Notes under the pieces: generated by a model
Told to the model about the DNA's origin: nothing
What the model saw: only the letters and a program-made list of their open reading frames with translations
Database searches by the model: none
From: Lota lota
Taxonomy: Eukaryota > Chordata > Actinopteri > Gadiformes > Lotidae
Length of the DNA stretch: 64,000 nucleotides
Assembly (NCBI GenBank): GCA_026745465.1
Contig: JACYXH010000802.1
Span: 3,695,758 to 3,759,757 of the forward strand
Direction: 5' to 3'
Program-made: the position numbers and the translations under genes
Part shown: positions 26,801 to 37,270 of the stretch, piece after piece
Layout of the letters: the number at the start of each line of letters is the position of its first letter
Numbering within the stretch: the first letter of the stretch is position 1

Positions 26801-28535
26801 TGTGTCAACAACATTTACACTCATGCGGATCTGATCGAGCATGCCATTTACACTTAGTCATTTGTGGTCAAGTGCTGCACGACCTAGTTTTCTGAGTAGC
26901 GATACCAAATGCAGTAGCGAAAGTAACGATAGACTAGAGTGGTGAGCATGGACTTTTGCCGTGGAGTTGCCGTCTGGCAGATGGTACAGGAGCATCTTAC
27001 ACAAACTCCAGGTTCAAGGACAGCTTCTTCCCCCAAACCACAAGACTATTGAACTCTGGACTGTGATCACCCCACCACGCCCCCCAAAAACGCGCACAAA
27101 ATAACATATACTGTATATATAATAGCTGTTGTTTGCTGTACATGTATTGAACGATTTAACTATTCACAATGTACAGTACCATATTATCACTCTCTTGTTA
27201 TTTTAACTTTATTTAATTATTTATTGTATATACTACTTAGTACCTGCACTGTCGAGGAGAGCTTGGAACATGTGAATTTCATTGCCAGCAATGACTGTTA
27301 CTGCATGTTTTGTTGTGCATTTGACTAAATAAAGAACTTGAACTTGAACTTGGGGTCCTCAGGTAAAATACCTGAAAGCTCCTTCCGAGACAGAGAGAGC
27401 AAGTGGAACAGACTGCCTCCTCCTCTGTCCTGGGGGTCCTTGGGTCCGGGGCACAGCGCTAGAACCTGCACCCGCTCAGAGCCTCTCTGGTGTTGGGTGG
27501 ACAGGGATAGAATGGGCCTGCCGGGAGCGACTGAAACAGCAGGTGAAGTAAACCGTGTTAACAATGCTGCTGCAATAGAGGGTTAGGGTGTTTGACTCCC
27601 TGGGTTTGGTACCCAATGTCTACATCCATACCTGTAGGCATTGAGCAAGATGCCCTTACCCCCTAACTGCAAATGAAAATAAAATCACTCTTAATTTGCT
27701 TGGGATAAAAAGCTAAATATCTGAAAATTGTGGCAGTGACATGGGAGAGAACTTCAAAGGGTTACCAAAAAGGGAGCTAGAGCTATCATTTTGTAGATTA
27801 ATGTGTTATTTATATTGGTAACAGACCAGGCAAAGAAAAGAAGAGGAAGATTTTTGTTGTGACCGTGTATGGTCTCTACCTGTGTATCCTACAACCGCAA
27901 ATGTTTTCGACGGTTTGGCATCCAGTACGAAGATGTGACAATCTGACGCACAGACAAGAATGTTCCCTCCTTGGTCAAAACTGTTTCAAAAACAAATATA
28001 AACATAAACACACACACACACACACAACCACATACAACCACATACAAACATATGTACAAATGTATTATATATATGTATAATTTTTTTTGTAGATTTTATA
28101 TATTTGTTGTATACCAATTTTTGAATGTCCATCTCTTTTTAAATGTTTTTATACCAGTGTTTCTGTTCCTTCTGCAATTACAGCCACATTTCCTTACCAG
28201 TACATCTTATATTTTCTTAACTTAACAAAAGAGAAAATATAACATCTACCTGCTAAACATCTGTACTCCATTCGTCCATGAGAAGACATAAACACGTGTG
28301 AAACCTCAGGCCGTGTGTGCATGCGAGTGTGAGTGTGAGTGTGTGTGTGTGTGCGTGCGTGATGGAGCGGTACGTACACCAGGCAGTTCATGGGCTTGCG
28401 GTACAGATGGATCTTGTGGACAAGACGTGGTCGCCCCGCGCTGCTCAGATCAACAAACAACACGTGACCTGAGAGGGTTCCAACAGCAGCGTAGTGGGAA
28501 ACAGGACAACAGGCTAGACAAGAGACCTACTCACA

Positions 28536-28578
<43 letters not shown>

Positions 28579-31500
28579 AGGGCATCATATGTATAGTTAG
28601 GCTGCATGCTAGTGAAGCCGTTTTGCATAACTTTATAACATAGTTATGAGGTTATTTGTTTAGAATTAAGTTATGTTGTGTGCACAGTGTGGCACAACAG
28701 AAAGACATAGCTCAAACATAAACACACACCACAAACAAGGGCAAGGAATAACAAATAACATGAAGAAGAATTACTAAATGAATAATAAAAGAAATGCATG
28801 GGTTTGGTTATTAGGATTCTGTTGTTTCTAAACGGAATTGGCCCAAATGTACGCAATGAATCAGACCTGGGTTCGAAGGGATAATGACCCCGTAAGATCG
28901 CCCTCAGAGGACCACCACTGCAGTTCACCGAACTCCCTCACCGACTGCAGACACCATGAACACACACATAAATCAACACAGGAACATATGTATATATATC
29001 TTTGTGTATGTGTATATTTTTCTAGGTTTTTAATTGCCTTGCTGTACTTTTGGGTTTTATATTCTTAAGACATTTATTTCATTCTATATTTTCACGCAGT
29101 CCTTTCTAGACAATCAATTGTGACAATTTAAACAATTTTGGGATTAATTAAGTATTCAGAATCTGAAAGCATGTTATAATCAATATATCTTCGGTCCACA
29201 TTTTGTCTTTTTCTTTTTACCACAAACGTATCCTGGCCCGTCGAAGCTGCAGCTACAAATTCTCCAGTGAGGACATCCAGGATGTTTTCCATCTGCCCCG
29301 ACTGGAGCGGCTGGTATCTGTAGATCTTCCCCTGGAGGAATTGAATCAATGTTAACGTTTAACAAACTGGTAATATGTTTAAGAAATCAACTGATTATTC
29401 ATTTTTTTACCAAATAACTGAAATTTGTATTTGTATTTACACAAATACAAATTGTGTATATTTATATGCATATATACGTTAATATTTGTATTTATGATAA
29501 TCATTTATTTGGTAAAACAATATGTATAACTATGGTAAAGAATAAATATTTGTGATGACAATTGGTGGTTCTTCAAGACAATCAACCGTCGAAAATTATG
29601 TGGAAGTGCTTACCGAGGTTGAGACCAATAGTAAGGAATTATAGTCAGGGGAAAACACGACGGTCCTGATGGCTTCCTCCACTTCTAATGTCTGGGAGAT
29701 CTCAACTCTGGTCCCGTTCACCTTCAGGCAGCGCAGTAGATTATCCTGAAATAGACAAAGTACTGGTGTCATCAATGCAGTAGACTCTTTTATTCAAAGT
29801 GATTTACAGCGAATTCAGATACAAGTCTTGGGGAGTAGGTAGAGGGTTAGGGGCGTAGATTCCTAAATTAGGTTTGTGGACATCGGGGTGTGAACCCATT
29901 ACCTTTTGGCTGGGAGTCGAACACCCTAACCACTAAACCATTCCTACCCCTCAATGTATTTTCAGAGGCATCCTATTGCAAATAGGATCTTCAATCGCAC
30001 AGGACATACATAGGACATACTATGTCAATTTAAGTTGACATGGCGAACTATACAGTATTGTGCAAAAATGTAGAAAAAAAAGGGGAATGCTATTCATTAC
30101 CTTTCCTGCAGCATACAAGCCATCACTGTGAAGAGCCAAACTCTGAAACCCACCATCTTTGAGTACAGGGTTTGCATCAGGAACTGAAGTAACAAAATAC
30201 AAATAATACATTAATGTGTTCTTCAACGGCTGGTGTATCAATACACCTGATCAACGTGATCGCCATATTGGTTAGTTGGGTGAATAAACCTTCTAGAATC
30301 TTTGGAAACCATGACAACTCAATGCATTAGTTTGTAGTTATACATTCCTTTTCCTCACCCAGGTAGCATTTAGAATGCATTTCCATTGAGTTGTCATGGT
30401 TTCCCCCAAAGATTATAGAAGGTTTTCCCACCCGACTAACCAATACGGCCACTATGTACAAGGTCTAATTTCCAGGGGTGGGAGGTACCTGTGGGGTTGA
30501 ACAGAATGCGTACAGAAGGTGCGTCTGGGTCGGCCAGCAGCAGGTATCCCTCCTGACAGCCTACGTAGAGTTCAGCGGCGGATGTCCAGCACACAGCGAG
30601 GGGTGTCAGTCTTGGGGTCCCACACTGCTGTGGCAAATAAACGAACGAATAGCCTCGTCACTCATCACCGAAATCCCTCGACCATAACAACGAACGGTAA
30701 AATACACAAACGAAACAAGCAGGTTATATTTCGATTACCTTCTAATGATATTGACTTTTTTTTAAAATACAAAGATAATTTAAGGTCACAAAATTTGATT
30801 CAAACCATATAACAACATCTAAACGAATCATCGTTTTCCCTTTATTATCCATCTAATCTATTACTATGGTTCAGAGGCATGAGAGAGCTACCAGAAAGCC
30901 GTCGGCCTTGACTCCTTTTAGGCCGGCTATAGCAGACGCTGGCATCTGAGGGCCCCAGTAGGTGAGCCTGCCATTCACAATGTGAGAGGGCGGGGCTTCT
31001 CGCTTAATAATGGAGCCATCGGCTGCTGGGAGATAAAGTTCTCTGGAAGACAACCCAAAAAAAGGTTAATAATAATAATTCATACTTCAAAATCCAATGG
31101 GCTACACTGCTAAGGTGCTAGCAACACCGCAAAACTGTAACATGTGAAGATTATGACTCTGTTTATATTGTCCCTGCTCCTTAAGTTATGTTTTTTATTG
31201 TTTCATTCATTGTTTCATCGCTTCCTGTTATACTTTGTTGTTCTCACATCTCCCTTGCCCTGGTTAGTTTCACCTGTCACTCATTATCATCCACTTCTTA
31301 GTGTTTTTAGTCTGCGTGTTTTCCTCCCTCAGTGCCAGTTCGTCTTTGCACCTCATGTCAAGTGTCCAAAGATTTTTCTTCTAGAGTTTAGTGTTCCTGT
31401 TGTTGTTGTTTTTATCCCTGTTAGTTTTCCTGATTACGCCTTTGTCTTCTCATGCTGGATTTGTTTGCCTGATCGCCTGAATGAATACCTGTGTACCGAA

Positions 31501-32847
31501 CCTTTTTTCAAGTAAAGACTACTCTTGTTTTCTACCAGCTGTCGTGCAACTGAGTCTTCTTGCCAGTGTTTACACCAGCCTTTACACATATGAATTATGA
31601 AATGTATACATTTACTATTAAACCTTGGGGCTTTCACACCAAGCAACTACAAGCAAAGGCTAGGGCCTCATGCTCTAGTTAGTCTACAGGTCGGCTGTGG
31701 ACATTAAGGATCAAACTCAGTAGCTTTAGACCGAGAGTCAAATATAGCCACTAAACTATCCTCTATCCTCCCACTAAACATACCTACCTTTTCTTCAGGA
31801 TGTGATGTGTGTCGCTCTTCTCGATGTTCCAAACGGTGAGGGTTTTTGAACCCAGAACACATATCTGCTGCCAATTCATTGGGTTGAAAACCAAATAAAT
31901 TACATCTTTTCCAGCTTGTGGTTGAGTACAGATTTTCTCTGCGTTTTCCCAGTTCCTGCAGAAGGGTTGTCAATATGATTTAGTACAGATTATATTTCTG
32001 CTCTTATTATTCTGTAGAATAAATATTCATGTTCATAATTTACCATACTGTGATGGTATGATCTGGTAGAGAGGAATAACAGCATAAATATGGACCAACA
32101 TCGCTCAACGCCAGAGACGCATAGTCAAGTGTTGCTGTTCCTGGTGGTAAAATCAGAAACGTATTTTTTGTAATCAATAAGAAAGCACTGAACAGACAGA
32201 CGTATGTACTTCATTAATCACAGATGGGACGTTACTTAGGGTGTAACAGCAGAAAGTAGGCAGGACAGTATAATCATTTAAATATTATAATAATAATATA
32301 TAATAATAATAATGATAGGCTACTACATTTTAAATAGATGTGACCTATCTTAAACAAAAAACAAAACAAAAAACATCAGCTCACCTTTCAGTTCATGTAT
32401 TAACTTGAGTTCAGGATAGCTGAGCACGAATATTGAAGGGTTCAGCCTCTGCTCAGAGACAGCCACAACTCTAGAAGTCCCATTGGCTGTGAACGCACCG
32501 ATGCCTTTGCCAGGGCTTTGGAGGACAGTTCTCTTTTTGGAGTCAATGTTAAGGAAAACGATGTGGTTTCCACACGTATAACATGCTGTCCTCGTGTCAA
32601 TAAACACCACTCTTTGCTTTGAAAACCCCTGTGCCCAACTGGGGAGAGAAAACAACCCAAATAAAGTAATTGTATTGTATTGTATTTTAATTAAGTTCAT
32701 TTTGCCTATAACTAGTACTACTAATATTAATAATAATAAAGTAGCTATTCCTTGACAATGACAAGGCTGTCCCATACATTCACAAATAATCCATTTAACA
32801 GTCAATTTTACAATGTACCTGACTTCTAGATCCCCAATCTCATCCAT
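11069..32847 (-). CDS. cfap43: Cilia- and flagella-associated protein 43 (WDR96)
   Basis: Axonemal protein; with CFAP44 it helps tether an inner dynein arm, and in mammals its loss causes malformed sperm flagella. Coding exons, 5' to 3': 32819-32847, 32385-32638, 32044-32140, 31788-31955, 30892-31042, 30489-30627, 30101-30183, 29614-29745, 29221-29331, 28867-28944, 28378-28526, 27880-27980, 27372-27530, 26457-26617, 25690-25854, 25184-25314, 24328-24499, 23628-23729, 22731-22808, 22113-22238, 21741-21845, 21307-21423, 20452-20649, 19619-19825, 19129-19218, 18536-18616, 18042-18170, 17819-17938, 17546-17653, 17201-17287, 17011-17099, 16534-16738, 15972-16084, 15347-15512, 14522-14686, 13724-13798, 13470-13602, 11069-11232. 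They total 4,938 nt, exactly 1,646 codons, close to the human length (about 1,665 aa). Exons 1-16 hold the WD40 half ([53 protein letters not shown]). Exons 17-38 are coiled coil, ending [16 protein letters not shown]. Exons 10 and 11 rest on weaker homology but fit in phase. The start ATG at 32847 has a good Kozak context. Confidence 0.93.
11513..13094 (-). mobile_element. Tc1-like DNA transposon, inactive
   Basis: A 1,582-bp element bounded by inverted repeats that share ctgctcaaaaaaataaaggg and continue to gaacact, with TA dinucleotides at both outer borders (11511-11512, 13095-13096), as expected for Tc1/mariner insertion. It contains one broken transposase gene and sits in the last intron of cfap43, on the same strand as that gene. 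Confidence 0.93.
11771..12797 (-). pseudogene. Tc1/mariner transposase (DD34E), broken
   Basis: The catalytic triad is visible: Asp in VLFTDEST, Asp in MQDNARPH and Glu in SPDLNPIE, with 34 residues between the last two. The N-terminal paired-like DNA-binding region follows the ATG at 12797. Three lesions break the frame: a TAA where a Tyr codon would be expected (about 12670), a one-base frame change near the start of the main open frame (about 12620), and a TGA just after the IEHI residues (11951-11953) where Trp is usual. The C-terminal part then runs in frame to the natural stop at 11771. It cannot make a full transposase. Confidence 0.9.
14805..14910 (-). mobile_element. SINE fragment
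   Basis: ggagcagataaggcctcttg, aaggatgcctacaag and ggttcgatcctagaacc match the tRNA-head family seen at 15650 and 29785. It is in a cfap43 intron. Confidence 0.5.
15178..15213 (+). repeat. (GT)n microsatellite
   Basis: About 18 GT units in a cfap43 intron. Confidence 0.95.
15650..15770 (-). mobile_element. tRNA-derived SINE
   Basis: ggagcaggtaggcgttaggg, aaggatgcctacaggtagac and tttgatcccaaaacctttca match the reversed copies at 20030 and 29785. It is in a cfap43 intron. Confidence 0.6.
17680..17800 (-). mobile_element. SINE fragment
   Basis: gacgctttgatccaaaccat, then ggtcccagtgggaattaaac and cctggcagtgttagtacctt look like a reversed tail and tRNA-like head. It is in a cfap43 intron. Confidence 0.4.
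19389..19471 (+). repeat. (CA)n microsatellite
   Basis: About 40 CA units with single interruptions near 19440, in a cfap43 intron. Confidence 0.97.
19985..20135 (-). mobile_element. tRNA-derived SINE
   Basis: The reversed tail agtcgcttcaatccaaagca is followed by ggagcaggtaggggttaagg, tctacaggtagacggcagaa and ttgaaccgagaacctttcag. Confidence 0.6.
21241..21294 (+). repeat. (GT)n microsatellite next to a cfap43 splice donor
   Basis: In the cfap43 transcript it reads (CA)n and starts about 10 nt after the donor of exon 21307-21423. Confidence 0.95.
21500..21650. mobile_element. MITE family B, copy 1
   Basis: It ends cacctggtggtaaaatag + gggccc, the inverse of the terminus that opens the copy at 56858. 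Inside it holds acactcccacttgtgatgt and a ggcttgtaatggctcatca motif, also found in the other copies. It is in a cfap43 intron. Confidence 0.6.
23345..23413 (+). repeat. (CA)n microsatellite
   Basis: Interrupted CA array; directly followed by a LINE/SINE tail at 23415. Confidence 0.95.
23415..23480 (-). mobile_element. Truncated L2-type LINE 3' tail
   Basis: tttagctgacgcttttatcc and gggcattcaaccatgaag match the 3' end of the LINE fragment at 53935-54840 in the same orientation. Confidence 0.6.
23795..23851 (+). repeat. (CA)n microsatellite
   Basis: About 28 CA units with one interruption, in a cfap43 intron. Confidence 0.95.
25425..25560 (+). mobile_element. tRNA-derived SINE-like repeat
   Basis: It starts with a tRNA-like stretch (ctgaactggtagggcaagac), ends with a tail like the others (actttggataacagcgtcca), and lies in the cfap43 intron between 25314 and 25690. 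Confidence 0.4.
26935..27355 (+). mobile_element. 3' end of a non-LTR retrotransposon
   Basis: cagatggtacaggagcatct, ttcaaggacagcttcttccc and caagactattgaactctgga encode a familiar LINE C-terminal pattern (RSI.., F.DSFFP, LLNS). An A/T-rich 3' UTR follows and the element ends in a tandem gaactt tail after aataaa. It is in a cfap43 intron. Confidence 0.7.
27575..27690 (+). mobile_element. tRNA-derived SINE
   Basis: ggtgtttgactccctgggtt, cctgtaggcattgagcaaga and tgcccttaccccctaactgc match the copy at 50150 in the same orientation. Confidence 0.6.
28527..28577 (+). repeat. (CA)n forming a cfap43 3' splice-site tract
   Basis: On the transcribed strand this is (TG)n leading straight into the AG acceptor of exon 28378-28526, in place of an ordinary pyrimidine tract. 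Confidence 0.85.
29785..29955 (-). mobile_element. Full-length tRNA-derived SINE
   Basis: The reversed order of tail (attcaaagtgatttacagcg), body (ggggagtaggtagagggtta) and tRNA-like head (gggagtcgaacaccctaacc) is clear. It is in a cfap43 intron. Confidence 0.65.
30244..30467. mobile_element. Palindromic MITE, family A, copy 2
   Basis: It has the same architecture as 3740-3966: gccatattggttagttggg and cttctagaatctttgg on the left, inverted as ccaaagattatagaagg and cccgactaaccaatacggcc on the right. It is in the cfap43 intron between exons 6 and 7. Confidence 0.75.
31650..31765 (-). mobile_element. SINE fragment
   Basis: tctacaggtcggctgtggac, aaggatcaaactcagtagct and gagagtcaaatatagccact match the reversed SINE family. 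It is in a cfap43 intron. Confidence 0.5.
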
Positions 32848-33109
32848 TTCAACTGAAAATAAAAATGACGTTTTCTGCATGCAGCGTGATAGTGATTTGG
32901 TATCCCTGACAACCAGTAAATAACAAACGGAACGCCTCGTGATGACGCGAAAGACTGAGACGCACACCCATGATGACGCGCTTGGCTGAGACACGGCCAT
33001 GCAGGAAGTCAGAACGGTTATGTTATAGAACTACCGTGCATGGTTTGCATTGTGTCTTGGTCACTCATCTGCACTTGCTTTTTGAATCACTGTCCCCCCG
33101 GATAAAATA
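32848..33109. promoter_or_regulatory. Shared cfap43-gsto1 promoter region
   Basis: Only 262 bp separate the two divergent start codons, so both promoters must overlap or lie within 5' UTRs here. No TATA box is evident. ggtatccctgacaacc (32899-32914) is a weak match to an RFX X-box, the usual switch of ciliary genes; this is a suggestion only. Confidence 0.6.
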
Positions 33110-35054
33110 ATGTCTACTCAAAAGTCTTTCGCCAAAGGTAATTATGATCTATTGAACGTGACGCAGGACTGAGATGCAGATATGCATGTCTTTGGAAAAC
33201 TTCTTTTGAAAAACGACTGAATTGGATACCGAAAATATCAGATAATGGTTGAAATCCGTTAAAATATGTTATTATAAAAGATCATCTCGTTATCTGGAAA
33301 TAGGCCTATACGCACTGAAAGCATGCTCTACATCCAGTGTGTATTCATTAAAATCTATATGGATAGGCAAGAATATAAATTATGCAAAGTCATGGTTGTG
33401 TCATCTGCCCAGTGCAATCACGAGTTTTTTATTATTATATCATGGACAACTGGATACTGTTGTTGGCTGTGTGGACACTTATTTTTTCATTACCAAGACT
33501 ACCAAGTTTCCTTTGTGAATATAATTTATTATTATATTATCATAATTCGATTGATGAATTTCAGGTAGCACTGCGCCTGGCCCAGTGACTCAAGGCACTA
33601 TCAGACTGTACAGCATGAGATTCTGTCCGTTTGCCCAGAGGACCAGACTAGTGCTTCAAGCCAAAGGCATCAAGTAAGTCAATTACATAAACCTACATCA
33701 TTTCACTGACTGAACCCACTGTTCTTTAAGCCTTACAATATTTAAAATGTCCGCCTTCCCAGGCATGAAATTGTCAACATCAACTTGAAGGAGAAACCAG
33801 ACTGGTTCTTGGAGAAGAATCCTCTTGGGTTGGTGCCGGCTTTGGAGACCCCTAGCGGCCAGGTGATATACGAATCCCCGATCACCTGCGAGTACCTGGA
33901 TGAGGTCTACACCGACAACAAGCTGCTTCCGTCGGATCCGTTTGAGAAAGCTCAGCAGAAGATGATGATGGAACATTATTCCAAGGTAGGCCTACAGAAG
34001 CTACTTGTATTTTTTTTGCAAAAAAAACAGGTGTCCTCAATGCCCTTGCTCAGTTTGCTGTAGGCCTATAAACAATAACATATGTACTTAGGTACATTCT
34101 GATGATACTTTTAGAAAAGTATATATTTTTAAAGCTATGGTCAAGCTAAGATCCGACTGCCCTCATTTTGGTTGCTCTACTCTTCTCTGTCCTTCATCAT
34201 GTATGTATATAAAAACCCACTTGTTATGTTTCCCCAGGTAACGCCGTACTTCTACAAGATCCCCATGGGCAGAAGGAACGGCGAGGATGTGTCTGCACTG
34301 GAGGGGGAACTGAAAGAGAAGTTAGCCAAATTAAATGAGGCAAGTCAATGTTTACCGCTAAGCTTAAAATAACTGTACTGTCACCTTTTTAGCACTTTTG
34401 TTTACTAGGTCCAATATCTAATTATATTTAACATCAGTATGCCAGTGCTGATAACCAAATATTGAACATTGTTTTATTTCAGCATCTAAAGAAGACAAAG
34501 AGCAACTACTTTGCTGGTGACTCGATCACAATGATCGATTACATGATGTGGCCGTGGTTTGAGAGGCTGGAAGTCATGGAGCTAAAGCAGTAAGTATCAT
34601 GTAGAAATACATGGCTCACAGGTGAGGCGTAACGACTGGGGTTGCCTGGTATGCATATGGGTACGCGGGGGATTGTCATAAACTATATATATTTGATGAT
34701 ACAATGATATGGGTATTCCAGATGTTAATGTTATAGATCTGACAGATGGGATTAAAACAATGTGTGGGAAAAAAATATAAGAAGTTGGGGTCACAAGCCA
34801 AATCAAGTTTGATACTATTGTCTTAAAGGGCCCCTATTTGAACACCAAAAGAGCCCCCCTTTGAGAAAACAAAAGTTAAATACTATTGTGTCTTTTTCCC
34901 TAGCTGCCTGGATGGAACCCCAGAGCTTAAGAAGTGGACTGAGCACATGTTTGAAGACCCTGCTGTTAAAGACACCATGCACAGTCCGGACACACACAAG
35001 GCCTTCTACCAGACCTACGTCGCGGGGAAACCCAACTACGACTATGGCCTGTAG
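33110..35054 (+). CDS. gsto1: Glutathione S-transferase omega 1
   Basis: Cytosolic omega-class transferase; the family reduces dehydroascorbate and methylated arsenic and acts as a thioltransferase. Six exons: 33110-33137, 33565-33673, 33763-33985, 34238-34339, 34483-34589 and 34904-35054 give 720 nt and 239 aa, close to the human 241. The thioredoxin-fold N-half carries the catalytic Cys30 in RFCPFAQR, followed by [12 protein letters not shown] and the glutathione-binding [12 protein letters not shown]. The helical C-half has [14 protein letters not shown] and ends NYDYGL. Intron 4 has a GC donor (gag/gcaagt) instead of GT. The gene lies head-to-head with cfap43, as in mammals. A GSTO2 label cannot be fully excluded, because only one omega gene is present here. 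Confidence 0.94.
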
Positions 35055-35115
35055 AAAGAGAGAGCGGCTGGGCACCATGCCTATCGAAATGTCAAATCGT
35101 GAATGTTTCTAATGC

Positions 35116-35121
35116 AATAAA
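35116..35121 (+). terminator. gsto1 poly(A) signal
   Basis: AATAAA 62 bp after the gsto1 stop codon. Confidence 0.8.
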
Positions 35122-35374
35122 AGCATTGATACCAATGCATTGAATAAGACTAGAGTGATGTGTGTGTCCTTTTTTCGACTGGTAATGTCATAAAAAAGGC
35201 TAAATGCAAAGCACCAAATATTTAACTGAACAACCAAAAAATTGGTAAAGTCACACATGTATATGTAATATATAAACATTTTTAATTTATTTTTATCAAC
35301 CGAAATATTGTGTAAATTAAATGGTCTTTTTTTTCTTTCGTAATTTCTGTGAACAAGTATTACCACGGACCAGC

Positions 35375-35905
35375 TGTCAATAGATATCTTGGTAGTGCAA
35401 TGGATAGAGCTAGTGATTACCAGGTATAGAGACAGGTTTAAGTCCTGGTGAGCCTGTCTCCATGAAGCCATGATTTGGTGATGTGGTTTTGGAAATGTAA
35501 CGATGACACATGAGTTTTAATGTCAAGTATAACCTCCGTCCAGAACGCTGAAACTTAATGTCACGTAAAACCTTTCATGATTGATTGTGCAGTGGAGAGA
35601 ACTGTTGGATTACTCTCGAGACCAGGGTTAAATTCTTGCTGATGTTTGTTTCCATTTAACCATAATGTACGTTTTAAACATGATATGTCTATTGTACTGC
35701 CATGTTGAACCCGACCACATCAATTTCCCAATCTCCGTGGGGAAGCGGAGAGAGATGTTGGCTAATGCTAATATTACGTGAATTGTAAAGTCAAGTATAA
35801 CCTCCGACCAAATGTCAGTCCGCGTCTTGGTGGTGCAGCGGTACTGCAGGGTGGTGAACGCTCTGCAGGATCAGGTTCGCGTCCCCGCACACACGGCCCC
35901 CGTTC
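35375..35905 (+). mobile_element. Cluster of three tRNA-like SINE heads
   Basis: Heads near 35388, 35585 and 35822 each carry A-box-like and B-box-like motifs, for example tggtgcagcgg with ggttcgcgtcc, and tggtagtgcaatgg with ggtttaagtcc. The phrase gtcaagtataacctccg recurs at about 35523 and 35793. This indicates tandem or nested insertion of related units. Confidence 0.6.
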
Positions 35906-35979
35906 AAAAATCACTATAGTATTCAAAGTGACCAACCTCGACAGTGCTTGAACACAAGAGGTACAGGGACATGGTGAAA

Positions 35980-36960
35980 AAGAATATGGTGGAGTTTGTA
36001 GAAAACTTGGTTTTTAAAATCTGACTACATAGTATAAATGTGTATTAGGGATTACTTTAACATCTAATTACGAAATAATGTTGCAGTAAAATCACTTGGA
36101 AATCAGTTTGTATAAAACAATTGTATTTAATTTTTTCATAAATCATCTACCTATAGTAATGCATGGTTTTTCGGAATTACTTTAACATCTTATTAAAATA
36201 TGCTATAAAAGGTCAACACTACTTCGGGACATTTTGAACAAGAATATTCGTTATAATGTATATCTGCCTATAGTAATACATGTGTATTGGGGATTATTTT
36301 CACATCGAATTATTTAAATCTGCTACTGTAAAAACACTTGAAAATCAGCACAGAGGTACCTTGGGGACAGCTAAGACAGCTAAGCAGCAATGACCCACGC
36401 AGTATGTGGATGGGACTACACACAATCTCTGACTTCAAAGAGACCCCTAGCTGCACAGCTGACTCAGCTTACTCTCTACCAGATGAGCTGAACAGTTTAT
36501 ACGCCCGCTTTGAACTGAGCCACACCAACCTCCTGGAGAGAGCCTACACCACAAACGACATGACCAGCGCTCTGGTCATCGCAGAGGAAGATGTGTGTGT
36601 GGTATTCAAACGCATCAACATCAGCAACATTCGAAAAAATAATTGTATTAGAATTTGTTATGATTCTTAACCATCAGCCTATAAAGTAATAGGAATTACT
36701 TTAACATCATTATAAAAAATGACTGCAGTAAAAACACTTGAGATACACAGAGGTACCACTACATACATATTGGGGATGAGTTTAGCAGCTAATCATTTAA
36801 AACATGATACAGTAAAACAACTTGGATAGCATCACAGAGGTACCTAGGGACATGTTCAACAAAATATGGTGGAGTTTGCGGTAAACAATTAGATTATTTG
36901 ATGAATTATCTACAGTATATCTGCCTACATAGCAATGCATGCATGCATATTGGGTAACAC
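35980..36960. repeat. Degenerate tandem repeat split by a LINE fragment
   Basis: Copies share a core of (g)gattactttaacatc, then an A/T stretch, then gtaaaa.cacttg, and cacagaggtacc. Copies begin near 36048, 36175, 36292, 36690 and 36772. The stretch 36344-36640 does not belong to the array. Confidence 0.55.
36344..36640 (+). mobile_element. LINE ORF2 fragment
   Basis: The translation gives MWMGLHTISDFKETPS, LPDELNSLYARFE and a later VCVVFKRINISNIRKN, the pattern between endonuclease and reverse transcriptase in fish non-LTR elements (W.GL..ITDYK, LPD.LN.FYARFE, V...F..VN..KA.GPD). It has no start and is cut off before the catalytic motifs. Confidence 0.75.
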
Positions 36961-37126
36961 ATAAGTATGTATTTCAACAAAGGAAATCAATTAAATCTTT
37001 CCCGTTTTAAACCACTTTCGTGGCCATACGATTACATATTTCGGAGTTTATGAGGCGCACTTGAATGCAAAATGAAGTTCCTGTTAGCGCAATTAAGTGA
37101 TTTACCGTAAAAAGCAATCTAGATGC

Positions 37127-37270
37127 GCGGTCACTTTTTTCAGTGTAGATGACGTGACCGCACTACTCCGAAGTTTAGATGGCGTGACCGCAGTCCTTTA
37201 TAAGCTCCACTAAAGCTCTTAAGTAACCCAGTCTCTCGCCTTCTCCTTCTACCGTTGTCATCTTGCAGCA
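37127..37270 (+). promoter_or_regulatory. ina promoter and 5' UTR
   Basis: A TATA-like tttataag lies at about 37197-37204, 67 bp before the ATG. Upstream are two copies of gatgRcgtgaccgca (37148-37162 and 37178-37192), exactly 30 bp apart, and an inverted gcggtcac at 37127-37134. The motif contains tgacgtga, close to a cAMP-response element. Confidence 0.6.

Noticed and set aside
27338-27586. Plus-strand frame over cfap43 exon 13
   Set aside because: The minus-strand reading splices in phase into cfap43; this is its shadow.
32848-33000. In-frame upstream ATG that would add 51 residues to cfap43
   Set aside because: The extension is unlike the CFAP43 N-terminus and would fill most of the shared promoter. 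The ATG at 32847 gives the expected start. A cDNA would settle it.
36338-36670. 110-codon frame as a host gene
   Set aside because: Its motifs are those of a LINE polyprotein and it lies inside repeats.
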